This document shows, one piece after another, positions 55,148-64,000 of a stretch of DNA of 64,000 nucleotides (position 1 is the first letter of the stretch; each line of letters begins with the position of its first letter). The notes below the pieces were generated by a model. It ran no database searches and was not told the DNA's origin. It saw nothing but the letters and a program-made list of their open reading frames with translations. Position numbers and translations under genes: made by a program. Source of the DNA: Orbilia blumenaviensis (lineage: Eukaryota; Ascomycota; Orbiliomycetes; Orbiliales; Orbiliaceae); contig JAVHNS010000018.1 in NCBI GenBank assembly GCA_036872755.1, forward strand, positions 248,001 to 312,000, given 5' to 3'.

Positions 55148-57433
55148 ATGCTTTCCACAATCCGTACCGTCCTCCCAAGGCGGATAACTCCACAAAATGC
55201 GTCGTTAAGATATATCACAAAGGCTATTGGAGCTGCCAGGCAGGCTGAGAAGTCCACTACACCGCTCGTTTTTCCAAGTGCTACTCCTTCATACCGAACA
55301 TTCGCTACCACCCGTCTACTACACCAGGAAGCTGCGGTTCAGCACGATGCCCGGCCACAGGGCTCGGCTCCTCCTGCCAACCCTACCACGTTCGCTGGAC
55401 TGGCGGATATCGGTATCCACAATAGCATCGTGGATACCATCACCAACAAGTTGCAATACGAAAATATGACAGAAGTCCAGGCAAAGACTATACCAGTTTC
55501 TATCACTGGCACTGATGTGTACGTTATTCGCCCATCCGATTTCATTATAATATAGGATCCAGCTAATCGATTTATATCTAGTATTGCTCGCGCGAAAACC
55601 GGCACTGGCAAGACCCTTGCTTTCCTTATCCCAGCCATCAGCAACATCCTGAAAAAGGGACTCAAGAAACCCACACACCCCAAGAATATTGATGGAAATA
55701 AATCGTTCGCCGATCCTAGAATCCTCGTTATCTCACCCACCCGTGAGCTAGCCGAACAAATCGCTAAGGATGCTCTTGTCCTTGTTCGTGGAACCAACCT
55801 TCACGTCTCCTGTATGGTTGGGGGTACTGGCAAATCTTTCTCGCTCCGAGACTACCATCAAAGGGGCGCTAATATCTTGGTTGCTACACCGGGACGTCTG
55901 GCAGACGTTTTGTCAGACCCCAGTTCTGGAGTCGTCATGGATAGCCTTGAAACCCTCATTTTTGATGAAGCCGACTCGTTAATGTCCATGGGATTCGAGA
56001 AGGAAATCCGAGAGATCAGGGGCTACCTCCCTAAGGAAAAGCAAACACTCATGTTCTCTGCTACTATGCCCGACAAAGTGCGCCAGATGATCTCTGAGAG
56101 CATGCGGCCAGGATTCAAGTTCGTCAATACCATTGACCCCAATGATGCTGAGACACACACCAAGGTTCCACAGCATTTGGTCATGTGCGAGGGGATGGAG
56201 AACGTACACCCAACTCTCTTCGAACTGCTCCACCGTGAGAATACCAAGGCGAGGAAAGCCAATGAGCCTTTCAAGGCCATGGTCTTCTTTAGCACCGCCC
56301 GCGGAGCTGAATTGGCAGCAATGATGTTCCGTAGGGTCAGGTTACCTGGAAGCGATTCACACCCCTTGTTTCCACTCGATTTGATCCAGATTCACTCACG
56401 TCTCACCCAAAACCGCCGTACCGAGGCCGCCAATGCCTTCCGACGAGGTGAAAACGCCGTCTTGTTTTCCTCCGATGTCACTGCCCGTGGTATGGACTTC
56501 CCTAACGTCACTCACGTCATCCAAGTCGGTTCTCCCTCGAACCGTGAGCAATATATCCACCGTATCGGCCGTACCGCTAGAGGAAAGAATATCGAGTCCG
56601 GCCGCAGCGTAGGATACCTTATTCTCAGCGATGTCGACGCTCAGGTTGCCCTTCGAGAACTTCGAGGTATCAAGCTTCTGCACAACGAGAACGATGATTT
56701 GGTGTCGAAGTCCGCCAAGCTGCACGATATTGACGGGTTACACCCTAAAGCATCGGAATTCGCCAGAGCCATTGTCGAAGCCTGTGGTCGTTTGGACTCT
56801 GGACTGCTGAAGCAAGCCTGGAGCTCGATGATTGGAGCTTACTGCACTCACGGAATCGATACTATGAACATCGTTAGATCGTTACATAATGTCGCTAAAT
56901 ATAACTTTGGACAAGAAACCCCAATGTCTGTCTCCAGGAACTGGGCTGTAAAAATGGGTCTCCCATACAATGTTGCGGTGCAGAAGGGCTATGTCACCGC
57001 TATGGAGGATTCGGAAGAACGTGGCAGATACGCTGGTGTAAATTACTCGTCTAGGAGGGGACGGATGGACTATGAGGGTTCTGGTGGCTATTCTGGAGAG
57101 GGCCAGGAAAATTACGGTAGAGAACGTCAGCGAGCTCCTAGAGAACGCCAGGGAGGCTATGAAGGATTCGGTGGAAATCGTGGGGGCAGCCGCGGCGGAT
57201 TTGGCTCTAGCGGTGGCCGTGGAGGTTACGGCGGCGGCCGATCAGAAGGTGGATTTGGAAATAGGCAAGGTGGAGGTGGATTCGGAGGTAGGAGGGATGG
57301 TGGAAACTCTGGTGGCAGACGCGATGTTGGAGATTTCGGCGGTAGGAGAGAAGGCGGCCGTGGTGGATTCGGCGACAGATCCGGTGGCGGCTTCCGACAA
57401 AGGGGCGAAAGGCAGTCCCGCGAAGCCTACTAA
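55148..57433 (+). CDS. MSS116: Mitochondrial DEAD-box RNA helicase, MSS116/CYT-19-like, 740 aa
   Basis: Exons 55148-55518 and 55582-57433; intron 55519-55581 (donor GTACGT, branch GCTAAT, acceptor TCTAG). The splice restores motif I as DVIARAKTGTGKT. An Arg-rich, acid-free N-terminus (MLSTIRTVLPRR) looks like a mitochondrial presequence. All DEAD-box motifs are present: Q-motif region near 110, SPTRELA, TPGRL, DEAD in LIFDEADSL, MFSATMP, SDVTARGMDFP and HRIGRTARG. A conserved C-terminal extension follows, then an RGG/FGG-rich tail from ~residue 630. MSS116 and CYT-19 are general RNA chaperones for group I and II intron splicing and translation in mitochondria. The RGG tail would tether RNA. 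The subfamily is likely but other mitochondrial DEAD-box paralogues cannot be excluded. Confidence 0.9.
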
Positions 57434-58528
57434 TTCAGTCATCACTGATATGGCGGGTGGCTAGCTTCGTCTTTACTTCGCATAACCTACCACGACGGAA
57501 CATTTGAATTGTACATATTTTCCCTGATCAACCTCTCTCACTTACGGATACGTTACCGACTACAGAACACAACAGACAACACGCATAAAATGGGGCTTCT
57601 TTCTTCGCTTTGGGGGTTTCGGGTCTATTCTCCACGATCTATGGTCTCTATTTTTTTCTTTCCTTTTAATGTCGAGTCTAACTAAGGGGGGGGTTCTTGC
57701 TCATGTTTGCCCTTTTTTTTTTCTTTTTGTAGTATATCTTTTTTTTCTTCTCTCTACGACTCACTGTAATATATAGATTTTATGTTTGGGAGAGTGATGT
57801 TTATATTGACGATTCCACTTTACTAAAAGTACTGAAAACATCACCGCTGAATCACTACCTGTAGATAGGATGAATGGAATAGATTGGAAATCAAAAAAGT
57901 TATTGTTTGAGACCGTCCGGGATCCCGCGCTAAATGCATGTTGAGTAACGTTACCTAGACAATTGCCCAACTGTTAAGTCGGGTTCTTAGTAACGGCGGT
58001 GCTCGTACCACCACACACCAAAAAATTGCAGATAAAAGACCAAAAAAAATGTATTATTTCTTTAACATTCTTAACAAATCTTAGCACAAAATTATACCAA
58101 ACTCGTTTTTAGTTATTGATAATATAATAAATTAAATTTAAATATCAACAAATTTTTACTTGTTAAATTTAAAAATAAAATTTAAATTTGTTTAAAGTTC
58201 TTTTATATTATACAATACATACTATATTATTTTATTCCCCTTTAATTACTGACTCTGTACGACCTAATAGTGCTCAATCAGGTTTAAGTATGGTGGAGCA
58301 AAGCGGAGCCGTCCCAGTTATAGTTGTGTTCCTTGAGACCAGTTCAAGATAAGATTTTTGTGTTGACAAAGTTTTTCCAACAGTACTGGTTTCGTTGCGA
58401 GGCGCCCTTTTCGTTACTAAGAAAGAAAAAAAAAATATCGTCTCGGCTCCGAATGTCATGGGAAGGAGAAATATCCTCTGAGGGAATGAAACTAAAAAAA
58501 ATAAAAAATAAAAAATAAAAATAAAAAA
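57434..58528. other. Gap with an extremely AT-rich block
   Basis: About 1.1 kb between two mitochondrial-factor genes on the same strand. 58050-58250 is almost pure A+T, with AAATTTAAAT palindromes and an inverted pair of TTAAATTTAAA-type words. A GAGACCAGTTCAAG word lies at 58336-58349. The final 35 bases before the MTG2 start are A-rich (AATAAAAAATAAAAATAAAA type). Confidence 0.6.
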
Positions 58529-60340
58529 ATGCCGCCGAAAACCCTCCTCCCATTCCTCTACCCGCATTCCTCACGACGACTGTTCATCCGACTCCTCCGT
58601 CAAAAATCAACATTAACACCCTCCGCCGCCCGTTCACTGCTCGAATCCGAACTACCCACTCTTTCAAACCCACCACCAGCTCCAACCCACATCTCAACCG
58701 ACCACAGAACGCCACCATTTCTTGATACTCTGACGTTAACCTTAACATCCGGCTCCGGCGGTAGCGGTTGCGTCTCCTTCCTTCGCGAGAAGTTTGTATC
58801 CCACGGCCCTCCGAACGGCGGTGATGGTGGCGACGGTGGAGATGTATACATCACCGTTGACGACCAGATCGGTAGTCTGCATAAATTATCACGGTTGAAG
58901 GTTGTAAAAGCCGGGAGGGGTAGTAATGGACTCGGTGGAGCTAGGAACGGGGCGAGAGGCGAAGATGTAGTTCTAAAGGTCCCACGGGGCACTCTTGTAA
59001 GAGTCCTTGAAAGGGGGGTTGATGGAAGACCTTTACCGTCTGAGGTTGAGGAAGAGTATTTTGAAAATGATGGGGAAGAAGGGTATTATGAAGAAAGAGG
59101 CGGTGTGGATTCTTATGGAGAAGAAAATGAGCCCGAGGATCAGTTTATCATCAAGAACGCGCACGATGGAAGGACTGATCAGGATCCTGCTGAGATTCTA
59201 GCAAAGAAGATGCGCAGGAAGAAAAGAATACCTCGAAGATTCGCGAAAAGTAATGTCGACGATCCGGACAGCGAATATATTCACTACCCGTTAAGCCATG
59301 CTATCAACCTAAACTCGCCGCATTGGCCGCCTAGGAAGCCAATAAGGAAAGATATGGGCCAGCCTGATGTTTTCAAGGTTGACTTCACACAGGAGGATGG
59401 CGGGAGTGAAAGAGGGGTTGGAGGGAAGAAGAAGGTTATGGAACCCATACTCTTGCTAAAGGGTGGTGCTGGTGGTTATGGAAACCCGAATTTTATCACA
59501 AAGGATCTAAGACGACCGATGTGGGCTACCAAAGGCTCAAAAGGGTCAACTATGAAGATCCAACTGGAGTTGAAGCTACTGGCTGATGTGGGGCTTGTGG
59601 GAAGGCCAAACGTGGGCAAAAGTAGTCTCTTAAGGTGCATCACGGGAAGCAGGGCCAGAGTCGGGAATTGGGCATTCACAACTCTGAAGCCGAATATGGG
59701 AACTGTGGTTCTAGATCAAGGATTGGGCACTGGAGATACTTTATTCGGGGAGGAGGATGGCGAAGCAGGTCGAGAAAGATTTACGGTAGCAGATATTCCG
59801 GGGCTCGTCAAAGATGCCGGCGAAAATAAAGGGCTGGGTTGGGACTTTTTAAGGCATGTTGAGAGGGCCAGGGGGTTGGTTTTTGTAGTCGACCTGGGAT
59901 TTGACCCTGTCAGACAGGTGGAAGGCTTATGGAAGGATATCATGGAGTATGAGAAGATGAGAGAGGTACAGAGGCTCGAAGCTGCAGAGGAGGAAAGAAG
60001 GCTGCGAGAAGAAGAGCGCATGAGAAGAGAGGACGAGGAAGACATGGGAGTGGTGATCAAACTGAGCGAAGAGCTTGAGGATGACATCAAGCCGGAAGAA
60101 GGTATCAGCGAGAAACCATGGATGGTTGTAGGTAACAAAGCAGACCTTGCAGGCGCAGAGAGGAGATTCATGAAGTTGAGAGAGTATCTCGACAAACTAC
60201 AGGCCGATGGGAAGGTTAAGCGGCCGATTGGTTGTATCGCAGTCAGCGCCCTCAAGGCTGGAAGCTGGACTGACTCGGAACATGAGAAAGAATCTGAGGT
60301 CTGGAAAGCAGTAATCCAATGGTTCCGAAGTCTGGTTTAG
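58529..60340 (+). CDS. MTG2: Mitochondrial Obg-family GTPase, MTG2-like, 603 aa
   Basis: Single frame from ATG 58529. The N-terminus is Arg/Ser-rich and fits mitochondrial import. The Obg domain follows with its glycine-rich loops (GSGGSGCVSF, NGGDGGDGGDVY, KGGAGGYGNPNF). Next is the G domain: G1 GRPNVGKSS near residue 356, G3 DIPGLV near 421, G4 NKAD near 536, G5 SALK near 570. MTG2 assembles the large mitochondrial ribosomal subunit. Two charged insertions stand out: an acidic then basic stretch of ~100 residues splitting the Obg domain (about 170-270), and a Glu/Arg-rich stretch of ~50 residues between G3 and G4. Upstream lies the MSS116-like gene, also a mitochondrial RNA factor; co-regulation is possible but not shown. 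Confidence 0.93.
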   Translation: MPPKTLLPFLYPHSSRRLFIRLLRQKSTLTPSAARSLLESELPTLSNPPPAPTHISTDHRTPPFLDTLTLTLTSGSGGSGCVSFLREKFVSHGPPNGGDGGDGGDVYITVDDQIGSLHKLSRLKVVKAGRGSNGLGGARNGARGEDVVLKVPRGTLVRVLERGVDGRPLPSEVEEEYFENDGEEGYYEERGGVDSYGEENEPEDQFIIKNAHDGRTDQDPAEILAKKMRRKKRIPRRFAKSNVDDPDSEYIHYPLSHAINLNSPHWPPRKPIRKDMGQPDVFKVDFTQEDGGSERGVGGKKKVMEPILLLKGGAGGYGNPNFITKDLRRPMWATKGSKGSTMKIQLELKLLADVGLVGRPNVGKSSLLRCITGSRARVGNWAFTTLKPNMGTVVLDQGLGTGDTLFGEEDGEAGRERFTVADIPGLVKDAGENKGLGWDFLRHVERARGLVFVVDLGFDPVRQVEGLWKDIMEYEKMREVQRLEAAEEERRLREEERMRREDEEDMGVVIKLSEELEDDIKPEEGISEKPWMVVGNKADLAGAERRFMKLREYLDKLQADGKVKRPIGCIAVSALKAGSWTDSEHEKESEVWKAVIQWFRSLV

Positions 60341-61749
60341 TATAAGGCTGGCTTATGAGACCAGTTTAGCACACCGAATTTCAGTCTAACAGACTTTATG
60401 CATACTTGCATACGTGCATATTATCCCTGTCTACTTCAGTACTGTACATCAAGCCATATGTACTAATTTTTGTGCGACTAACAAGGCTGTATGCATCTGC
60501 ATGTAGGGTGCCCGAATAAAAGGGATAAAATGACCCTTCTTTGGCTAGAGTAACCAAAGCCAAGCAACGCGTGCTGGCGCCGTGCTTCTGGACCCATCAT
60601 GCCCCCACCAAAGGTCAAACGAGAAGAAATCGTTCAGTGGAAGCCATGCTGTTCTCTTTAGACGACTTTATAGGCGTTTTGCCGCGTGCACTTAATTCTA
60701 GAGCTTTTTGAGAGATGCAAAATAACGATAGAGGAATGGATTAATAAGCCGAAAGAATAGACAAATAAACAGGCTATAAGAATTGACAAGTTAGCAGGCT
60801 TTTGGGCAGACAGGCAGGCAGGATTAGAAGACTTACCAACAGAGAAGAGAAAACGAAGGACGATTTGTATTTATCTCGTAGGCTAGCCAGTCCGACGCGT
60901 GGGGAAACGGTACCGTTGATCTTTCTTTTCCAACGGCCCGGGTCCCATTGGTCCCAACTAGAGATGGCGTCTACCGCCGCACATGCACCCGCAGGATTAC
61001 TCTAGTCCCAGCTGCTCTTCATGGAGCAGTTGGGCAAACCAGACGGAGTTTATTGGGGACCTGCTCCGGCCTTGGTGCGCTGCGCCAAACGTCATAATGG
61101 CCATAGTTCCCAAACGGCCTGCACGAGAAAAGTATGATCCTTGAGGGAATACCACCTTTCCCTCTCCTGGAGTACGCGTGTGTAGCCAATTGGCGATGCG
61201 GGGCCGTTCAGAGGAATGAGCGAAGAGAAAGAAAAAACAATAAAAGAGAGCTCACGCGGTAGCTTAATATCAAGTCCTCGGTTTAAGGTTGGATCTGAAT
61301 GTCTGTTTTAATGTGAAAACTACCTAGGTAGATACAGAGGGGTCTACTCAAAAGGTCGTATACGCGTAGACGATTTGCAAAAAGGCTTCAGCCTCTGGCT
61401 GCGGTTCCCCAGGGCAGCCTATTGCCATGGCCCCCACGAGGAATGTGTACCTGCAGCTGAACCCTGCAACACCATGCGGCTATACGCGGCTTGCCTTCAT
61501 ACACAACCACTCAGATGATACAAAAAGAGAAGCAAAATAAAACACCTTAATTAATCCTACAAATGACGAAAAGCTTAAAGCTGCCTCCATCCCACCAGTT
61601 CCAGCTGGTGAGTTGCTACCCCCACCTATTTCCGCTGAGTAAGCCTAATTATAGTAACCAGGCCAATTCCCGCGCCAAGACTATAGTGCCATCGGTGAGT
61701 TAAATATTCCGGCCCTTTGCTCAAGGGGCCAAGACATACATGCATGTAG
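60341..61749. other. Intergenic gap
   Basis: About 1.4 kb with a TGAGACCAGTTTAG word at 60355-60368 and several GCATAC/TGCATG words near 60400. No gene seen. Confidence 0.5.
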
Positions 61750-62382
61750 CTACAAGGGGATGAGTCTCGCAGCCATGGATTTTCCATCACCTTCGATATC
61801 GCTAGTGCTTGCGGAGTTCGGGGCTTTTCCCGTTGTGGAGAGTGCTGTAGGTTGGTCTGCGAGGCAACCTGCAATAATCGTGGACGCGTCCGTATAACTT
61901 TCCTTGGTCGTGCTCGTTTCGATAACTGAATTTTCGAGGCTCAACCACCCCGCCGTTGAACCCTCATCCGCAACGTCCGATGCTGGCGTAGCTCCCGCGG
62001 TGGAATCGTCGTTGTCGTTTCCATGGCGGGAAAGCCAGACCTTCCCCTTCGCTGCTGCCAGGTACCGTCTGCGTCGTGCTGATTGCTTTTCGAGAGTTTC
62101 CTCAAGAAAATGCTGTCCAAGAAGCCGATGGAAATGCGCGCGGAAGAGATGTAAGAAAAGGTAGTGTCGAGCAGTAGCAAGCCGATGAGAACCTATTTGA
62201 TTTAAGGCGGGCTGACAGGTTCGCCTTAGGGATGTGCTGTTCGAAAGAGAGAGAGAAGAGCTAAAGCTGAACGCCCATGCCTGGCGGACACTGGCGTGTG
62301 CGTAATCAGGGAATCTCAGATGATCAGAGCAAGTATGGCTTGGTGTGGAGTTTATTGTTAGGTCGCCGTTTGCAAAGGTCAT
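61750..62382 (-). CDS. Hypothetical protein, 210 aa
   Basis: ATG 62382 is the first in-frame ATG. The protein has a Ser-rich N-terminal part and an Arg/His/Leu-rich middle (HLFRAHFHRLLGQHFLEETLEKQ, here shown only to its first part as LFRAHFHRLLGQ) followed by a RRRRYLAAAKGK basic patch. A Ser/Thr/Asp-rich tail ends it. The middle could be an amphipathic helix. No domain recognised. The length and the ordered change of composition suggest a gene, but the opposite strand also has open frames here and there is no homology support. Confidence 0.4.
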   Translation of the reverse strand: MTFANGDLTINSTPSHTCSDHLRFPDYAHASVRQAWAFSFSSSLSLSNSTSLRRTCQPALNQIGSHRLATARHYLFLHLFRAHFHRLLGQHFLEETLEKQSARRRRYLAAAKGKVWLSRHGNDNDDSTAGATPASDVADEGSTAGWLSLENSVIETSTTKESYTDASTIIAGCLADQPTALSTTGKAPNSASTSDIEGDGKSMAARLIPL

Positions 62383-63747
62383 ATTTCTTCTAGTTAGAAA
62401 ACGCAAGAACAAAAAAGAATGACTTAAAGCAGAGTTTCTCAAAAGGAAGGTGATTGATGCGATGAGGGTATTGCCAAAACGCAGCAGCCGGCGCCCTCCG
62501 ATTCACTTTATATAAGTTTCCTCCTCTTCTCTATGGCTTTCTTCTGGTTATTCGGGGAATAACCCCCCCAGTAACTGGGATGGGCCTAGGCTTAAAGTAG
62601 TAACTTCCAGGGTCCACTTTTATGAAGGATTCTTGGCGGGATCCGATTATTGGTGATCCTGTAATCGGCAATCGGGGAAGTGGGCCCTTCACTGCTCATG
62701 ACGTTGGGGATTCAAGGTATACCAAAACCGCGATATTCAATAAACCGCGCGCTGGCACCCAAGAACAAAGGGGAACAGGCCATGCCAAACCATATTTGAC
62801 CATCTCGACAACTTGAAATCTGTTCCTGTACCTAGTAGCCTCCCACTCGGGTGATACGGAAAAGAGATCAAAAGTCGAATAACACGCTATATACAAGCAA
62901 TTCAAAATGCAGACATCCTACTACCAGAATTTATTACGTTTTACAGTCTTTGAGGCATATTATCTATTCACTTATTAATATTTCCTAAGTAATAAATTCC
63001 TAGCCTTTTGATGCTAATTGTTTTGTATTTTCCTCATTTCAATTGAGAATATTTCTGGCCTGTTTGTATCCACACCTTTACACTAGCGTGTTTTTTTGAT
63101 TCTTGCTCTCTTTTTCGTGTCACCCGAGTGCCTCCCCCAGCCTGTAATACTATCTTGCAAAAGACTCGTGGCAAAAATTCTGGCAAAGAATATGCTGTTT
63201 CGTTTTAAGCGGCACACCTGGTCTCGTTGACCCGACTAAATACTGCCTACTAGGCTGGTAGCGCAGCTACCCCTTTTTGATCAATTGAACATATTGCGTA
63301 TAACGTGTTAAATCAAAATTTCGAACGGTTTCCATCGATGCAACTAGCAATCTGTGGCCGAAATCATTTCCGGGATCGCAAAGCAACTAACACACCAAAT
63401 TATAGCTAGAAACGAATAGGCATATTGAACATGCTAATCACCTTCGCACACAATTGTATATTGCAAAATGTAACACAACAACACAAACTCGATTCGTTGA
63501 AGTGGAGCTTGCATGCGGAGCAGCCCTCCTGTGTATATAATGAGATCGACTGCGCAAGAAACTTATCGCATGACCTGATAACAGCATTATTATTATTATA
63601 ATAAAATACAAATAACTAAAATTGCCCTAAATCGACTATTGTTCCTGAATGTGGTGTAGACCCCGACTAAAAAGTTTGAGGTTGGCGAAAAAATGAACTC
63701 TCCAGACAAACACCAAGCGGGTTCGGTGGGCCCCCGTTAATCGTAGA
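62383..63747. other. Intergenic gap
   Basis: About 1.4 kb, AT-rich, with a reverse-orientation GAGACC-type repeat word (CCTGGTCTCGTTGA) at 63217-63230 and a TTA-type microsatellite near 63586-63600. No gene seen. Confidence 0.5.
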
Positions 63748-64000
63748 TTACGGATATTTGGCCTGCCACGAATCCTGCTGAGTATCTGTGCAGCCAGAAG
63801 TACCAGAAAAGCTCATGAAGTTTGGCGGGCCTAGATATAGCTGCTCATCGCTACCGCTCGTACAAACGTAAAATGTTAAATTGACTTTACTGCCACTGGC
63901 GCTGGGAACTGGCATGAAGTTCGAGTCTGGCGTCAACATGTATCTCTTCGTATTAAACGACCATATTACAGGGACTGTTGTCCCAGCATCAAGTTGGGGG
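63748..64000 (-). CDS. 3' end of a gene running off the right edge (5' part missing)
   Basis: The minus-strand frame is open from the window edge at 64000 down to the stop at 63748, about 83 residues. It reads LDAGTTVPVIWSFN, then VNLTFYVCTSGSDEQLYLGPPN and ends in DTQQDSWQAKYP (the middle piece is given only in part: VNLTFYVCTSGSDEQ). Two cysteines and a strand-like pattern suggest a secreted beta-rich domain. The missing 5' part prevents any family call. Confidence 0.5.
   Translation of the reverse strand, partial: PQLDAGTTVPVIWSFNTKRYMLTPDSNFMPVPSASGSKVNLTFYVCTSGSDEQLYLGPPNFMSFSGTSGCTDTQQDSWQAKYP

Noticed and set aside
1..64000. CRISPR arrays, bacterial operons or prokaryotic mobile elements
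   Set aside because: Intron-rich fungal genes and a eukaryotic tRNA with an intron show a nuclear eukaryotic sequence; no regularly spaced repeat array was seen apart from the protein-coding TPR units.

Overview
The window reads as nuclear DNA of a filamentous ascomycete (Pezizomycotina). Genes have short GT-AG introns (48-185 nt) with CTAAC/CTAAT branch sites. The fungal families present include HET, NB-ARC-TPR, Egh16-like, a fungal kelch ectodomain and BFR1. There are single-copy housekeeping orthologues (RPB5, BFR1, MSS116/CYT-19, MTG2) and a tRNA-Trp with an intron. Wide AT-rich gene-poor gaps lie between genes. A nematode-trapping lineage (Orbiliomycetes) would suit the mix of subtilase, Egh16-like, HET and NLR genes, but that is only an inference.

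Layout. 1-2.4 kb is gene-poor with degenerate repeats. 2.4-5.8 kb holds a VWA-domain protein (+). 6.8-14.7 kb holds minus-strand genes: a five-exon subtilisin-like S8 protease with all catalytic residues, a possible small cysteine-rich secreted protein, a trypsin-like (S1 fold) protease with an intact triad, and a multi-pass membrane protein. 17-20.9 kb is a 1277-residue HET protein with a long coiled-coil N-terminus. 21-25 kb is a nest of short repeats enclosing a 5'-truncated copy of the HET gene's C-terminus. 25.3-28.4 kb is an NB-ARC/TPR (NLR) gene with two in-frame stops in one TPR unit, so probably a pseudogene or a damaged allele. 30.7-32.5 kb is a kelch-ectodomain membrane protein. 32.8-34.8 kb is a disordered protein fused to a degenerate aminoglycoside-phosphotransferase-like fold. 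35.3-36.3 kb is a secreted Egh16-like protein. 38.5 kb is tRNA-Trp. 39.1-40.5 kb is a secreted orphan. 43.1-44.8 kb is a nucleoside-phosphorylase-domain protein with a repeated, possibly amyloid-like C-terminal tail. 45.2-46 kb is a small disordered protein. 50-60.3 kb is the housekeeping block: RPB5 and BFR1 divergent, then MSS116/CYT-19-like helicase and MTG2 in tandem. A small unknown gene and a gene running off the right edge close the window.

How the genes may work together. The left two thirds (6.8-45 kb) collect standalone versions of several domain types that in fungi also occur as effector or sensor modules of allorecognition and cell-death proteins: S8 protease, S1-fold protease, HET, NB-ARC-TPR and PNP_UDP. 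Together with repeats, a truncated paralogue and a broken NLR this looks like a fast-evolving accessory region. The right third is conserved: RPB5 (RNA polymerases I-III), BFR1 (mRNP/ER-associated), and two mitochondrial RNA/ribosome factors. Exon junctions given below were worked out by hand from splice signals, reading phase and family conservation, and have not been confirmed by transcripts.
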